Below, in pieces: positions 6,860-7,547 of a DNA stretch of 7,547 nucleotides. The DNA lies in assembly GCA_023435965.1 (NCBI GenBank), contig JAEZLC010000019.1:1-7547 (forward strand), given 5' to 3'. The stretch is from Cyanobacteria bacterium OH_CDB_58. GTDB lineage: Bacteria; Cyanobacteriota; Vampirovibrionia; Gastranaerophilales; Gastranaerophilaceae. The number at the start of each line of letters is the position of its first letter. Within the stretch, counting starts at the first letter, position 1. The position numbers were made by a program, and so were the translations under genes. The notes under the pieces are model-generated. The model was given only the letters and a program-made list of their open reading frames with translations, was not told where the DNA came from and ran no database searches.

Positions 6860-6888
6860 ATGATAATATTAAATCTGATAATAGACAA
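6860..6888 (-). promoter_or_regulatory. candidate sigma70-type promoter of the radical SAM cluster
   Basis: Read on the minus strand, TTGTCT (6883-6888, 4 of 6 consensus bases) and TATCAT (6860-6865, 5 of 6) are separated by exactly 17 nt. Transcription would begin near 6853 and leave a leader of about 30 nt with the GGGGA ribosome-binding site before the ATG at 6823. A second copy of TTGTCTA lies 24 nt upstream (6906-6912), just after the CHAP gene stop. No terminator hairpin was seen between the CHAP gene and gene A, so read-through is possible. Confidence 0.45.
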
Positions 6889-6912
6889 GGATTTTAAGTT
6901 TTAATTAGACAA

Positions 6913-7547
6913 CTATGGATCAATGTCTACAAAACAAGTTATTTTGTTGTATCCGCTTGAGCCTACCTTATATGTTCTTTCTGCAACCATATTGCTGGTA
7001 TTTCCTTCAACAGTATGGATTGCTGTTACGTTTCCGTTAGCATCTCTATCTACGCCTGTTACGATACCTGTGTGAGATGCGTTGTTTTTCTGTATCATTA
7101 CATCGCCGGCTTGAACGTTGCTAAAATCCATAATTCTTCCGTTATCTTTGCCCCATTGATGTAAATTGCTCACGGCTGGTGATCCGAAGCCTTCAGGAAG
7201 GTCTTCACCGTACGTTTCTTTTGCTACGTATGAAACGAAATCAGCACACCATGCTTCGTCACGACCGTTTGTAAATAGGTGGTATGAACCATCGCTTTCT
7301 TTGTAGTTTAAATATTTTAATGCGTTTTCAATAAGCTGTTCACTTAGAGTGTTATTTGATTTTTTAGTTATTTGCTCGTTAACTTTATTAAGGTTATCTT
7401 TTTCACTGTCTAGTTGTTTTTCTTTTCCTGCAAGTTCTTCTTTCGCAGTATTTAGAGCACTTTGAGCTTCTACTTTTTTCTGTTGAGCGGATTCAAAATC
7501 ACTTTTTGCCTTATTTATGTTTTCAAGTAATGTTGCAGTAGCAGAAG
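6913..7547 (-). CDS. CHAP-domain cell-wall hydrolase, C-terminal part, with coiled coil
   Basis: The frame is open from the right edge of the window to a TAG at 6913-6915, giving the last 210 residues. The N-terminus lies outside. Visible residues 1-62 are rich in Lys, Glu, Ala, Gln and Leu with heptad-like spacing and no Pro, so a coiled coil is likely. Residues about 67-210 form a CHAP amidase/endopeptidase domain: AWCADFVSYV holds the catalytic Cys100, SHTGIVTGV the His158, and VEGN (179-182) the third polar residue. Such proteins are normally exported and cut peptidoglycan cross-links or stem peptides. PcsB-like coiled-coil hydrolases that act in cell division have this order, with signal peptide, coiled coil and CHAP. 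The signal peptide cannot be checked here. The GTG at 7171-7173 is internal, since the catalytic Cys lies upstream of it. The gene ends 89 nt before radical SAM gene A. Confidence 0.88.
   Translation of the reverse strand, partial: SATATLLENINKAKSDFESAQQKKVEAQSALNTAKEELAGKEKQLDSEKDNLNKVNEQITKKSNNTLSEQLIENALKYLNYKESDGSYHLFTNGRDEAWCADFVSYVAKETYGEDLPEGFGSPAVSNLHQWGKDNGRIMDFSNVQAGDVMIQKNNASHTGIVTGVDRDANGNVTAIHTVEGNTSNMVAERTYKVGSSGYNKITCFVDIDP

Noticed and set aside
6824..6912. Precursor peptide gene in front of the radical SAM trio
   Set aside because: Only 89 nt of AT-rich sequence with promoter-like elements. No start codon with a ribosome-binding site opens a useful frame.
1..7547. CRISPR array, tRNA, rRNA, insertion sequence or attachment site
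   Set aside because: No regularly spaced repeats, cloverleaf, transposase frame or terminal repeats were seen.

Overview
This is an AT-rich bacterial window. Most of it is filled by one minus-strand gene cluster, facing a plus-strand purine-salvage gene. Compact spacing, purine-rich ribosome-binding sites, low GC, an adenine deaminase, a MATE pump and a coiled-coil CHAP hydrolase fit a low-GC gut-type anaerobe. A gut cyanobacterial relative (Gastranaerophilales/Melainabacteria) or a clostridial-type Firmicute are both possible. The assignment is an impression; no rRNA or marker gene is present to fix it.

Layout: (i) positions 1-69 hold the probable 5' end of a minus-strand gene that leaves the window. 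(ii) 70-334 is a divergent intergenic region with candidate promoters and an 8-bp inverted repeat. (iii) 335-2062 is a complete adenine deaminase (ade) on the plus strand. (iv) 2078-2104 is a perfect 12-bp hairpin that can terminate transcription in both directions. (v) 2106-6823, read right to left on the minus strand, holds three paralogous radical SAM proteins (called A, B and C here in order of transcription), a 12-TM MATE transporter and a 94-residue secreted or membrane-associated protein. Gaps are -4, 50, 25 and 18 nt. A plausible sigma70-type promoter lies at 6860-6888 just ahead of gene A. (vi) 6913-7547 is the C-terminal part of a coiled-coil plus CHAP-domain cell-wall hydrolase whose 5' end lies beyond the window.

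The most interesting part is the five-gene minus-strand unit. The three radical SAM proteins share a Cys-rich N-terminal module (C, CC-x2-C, C-x2-C) placed before the C-x3-C-x2-C radical SAM loop, and they lack a Cys-rich C-terminal SPASM domain. A and C keep every motif. B has lost a Cys and a His of the N-terminal module and has GGEV instead of GGEP. The linkage to a MATE exporter suggests that a modified small molecule or peptide is made and exported. No product can be read from the sequence, and no classical precursor peptide was found.
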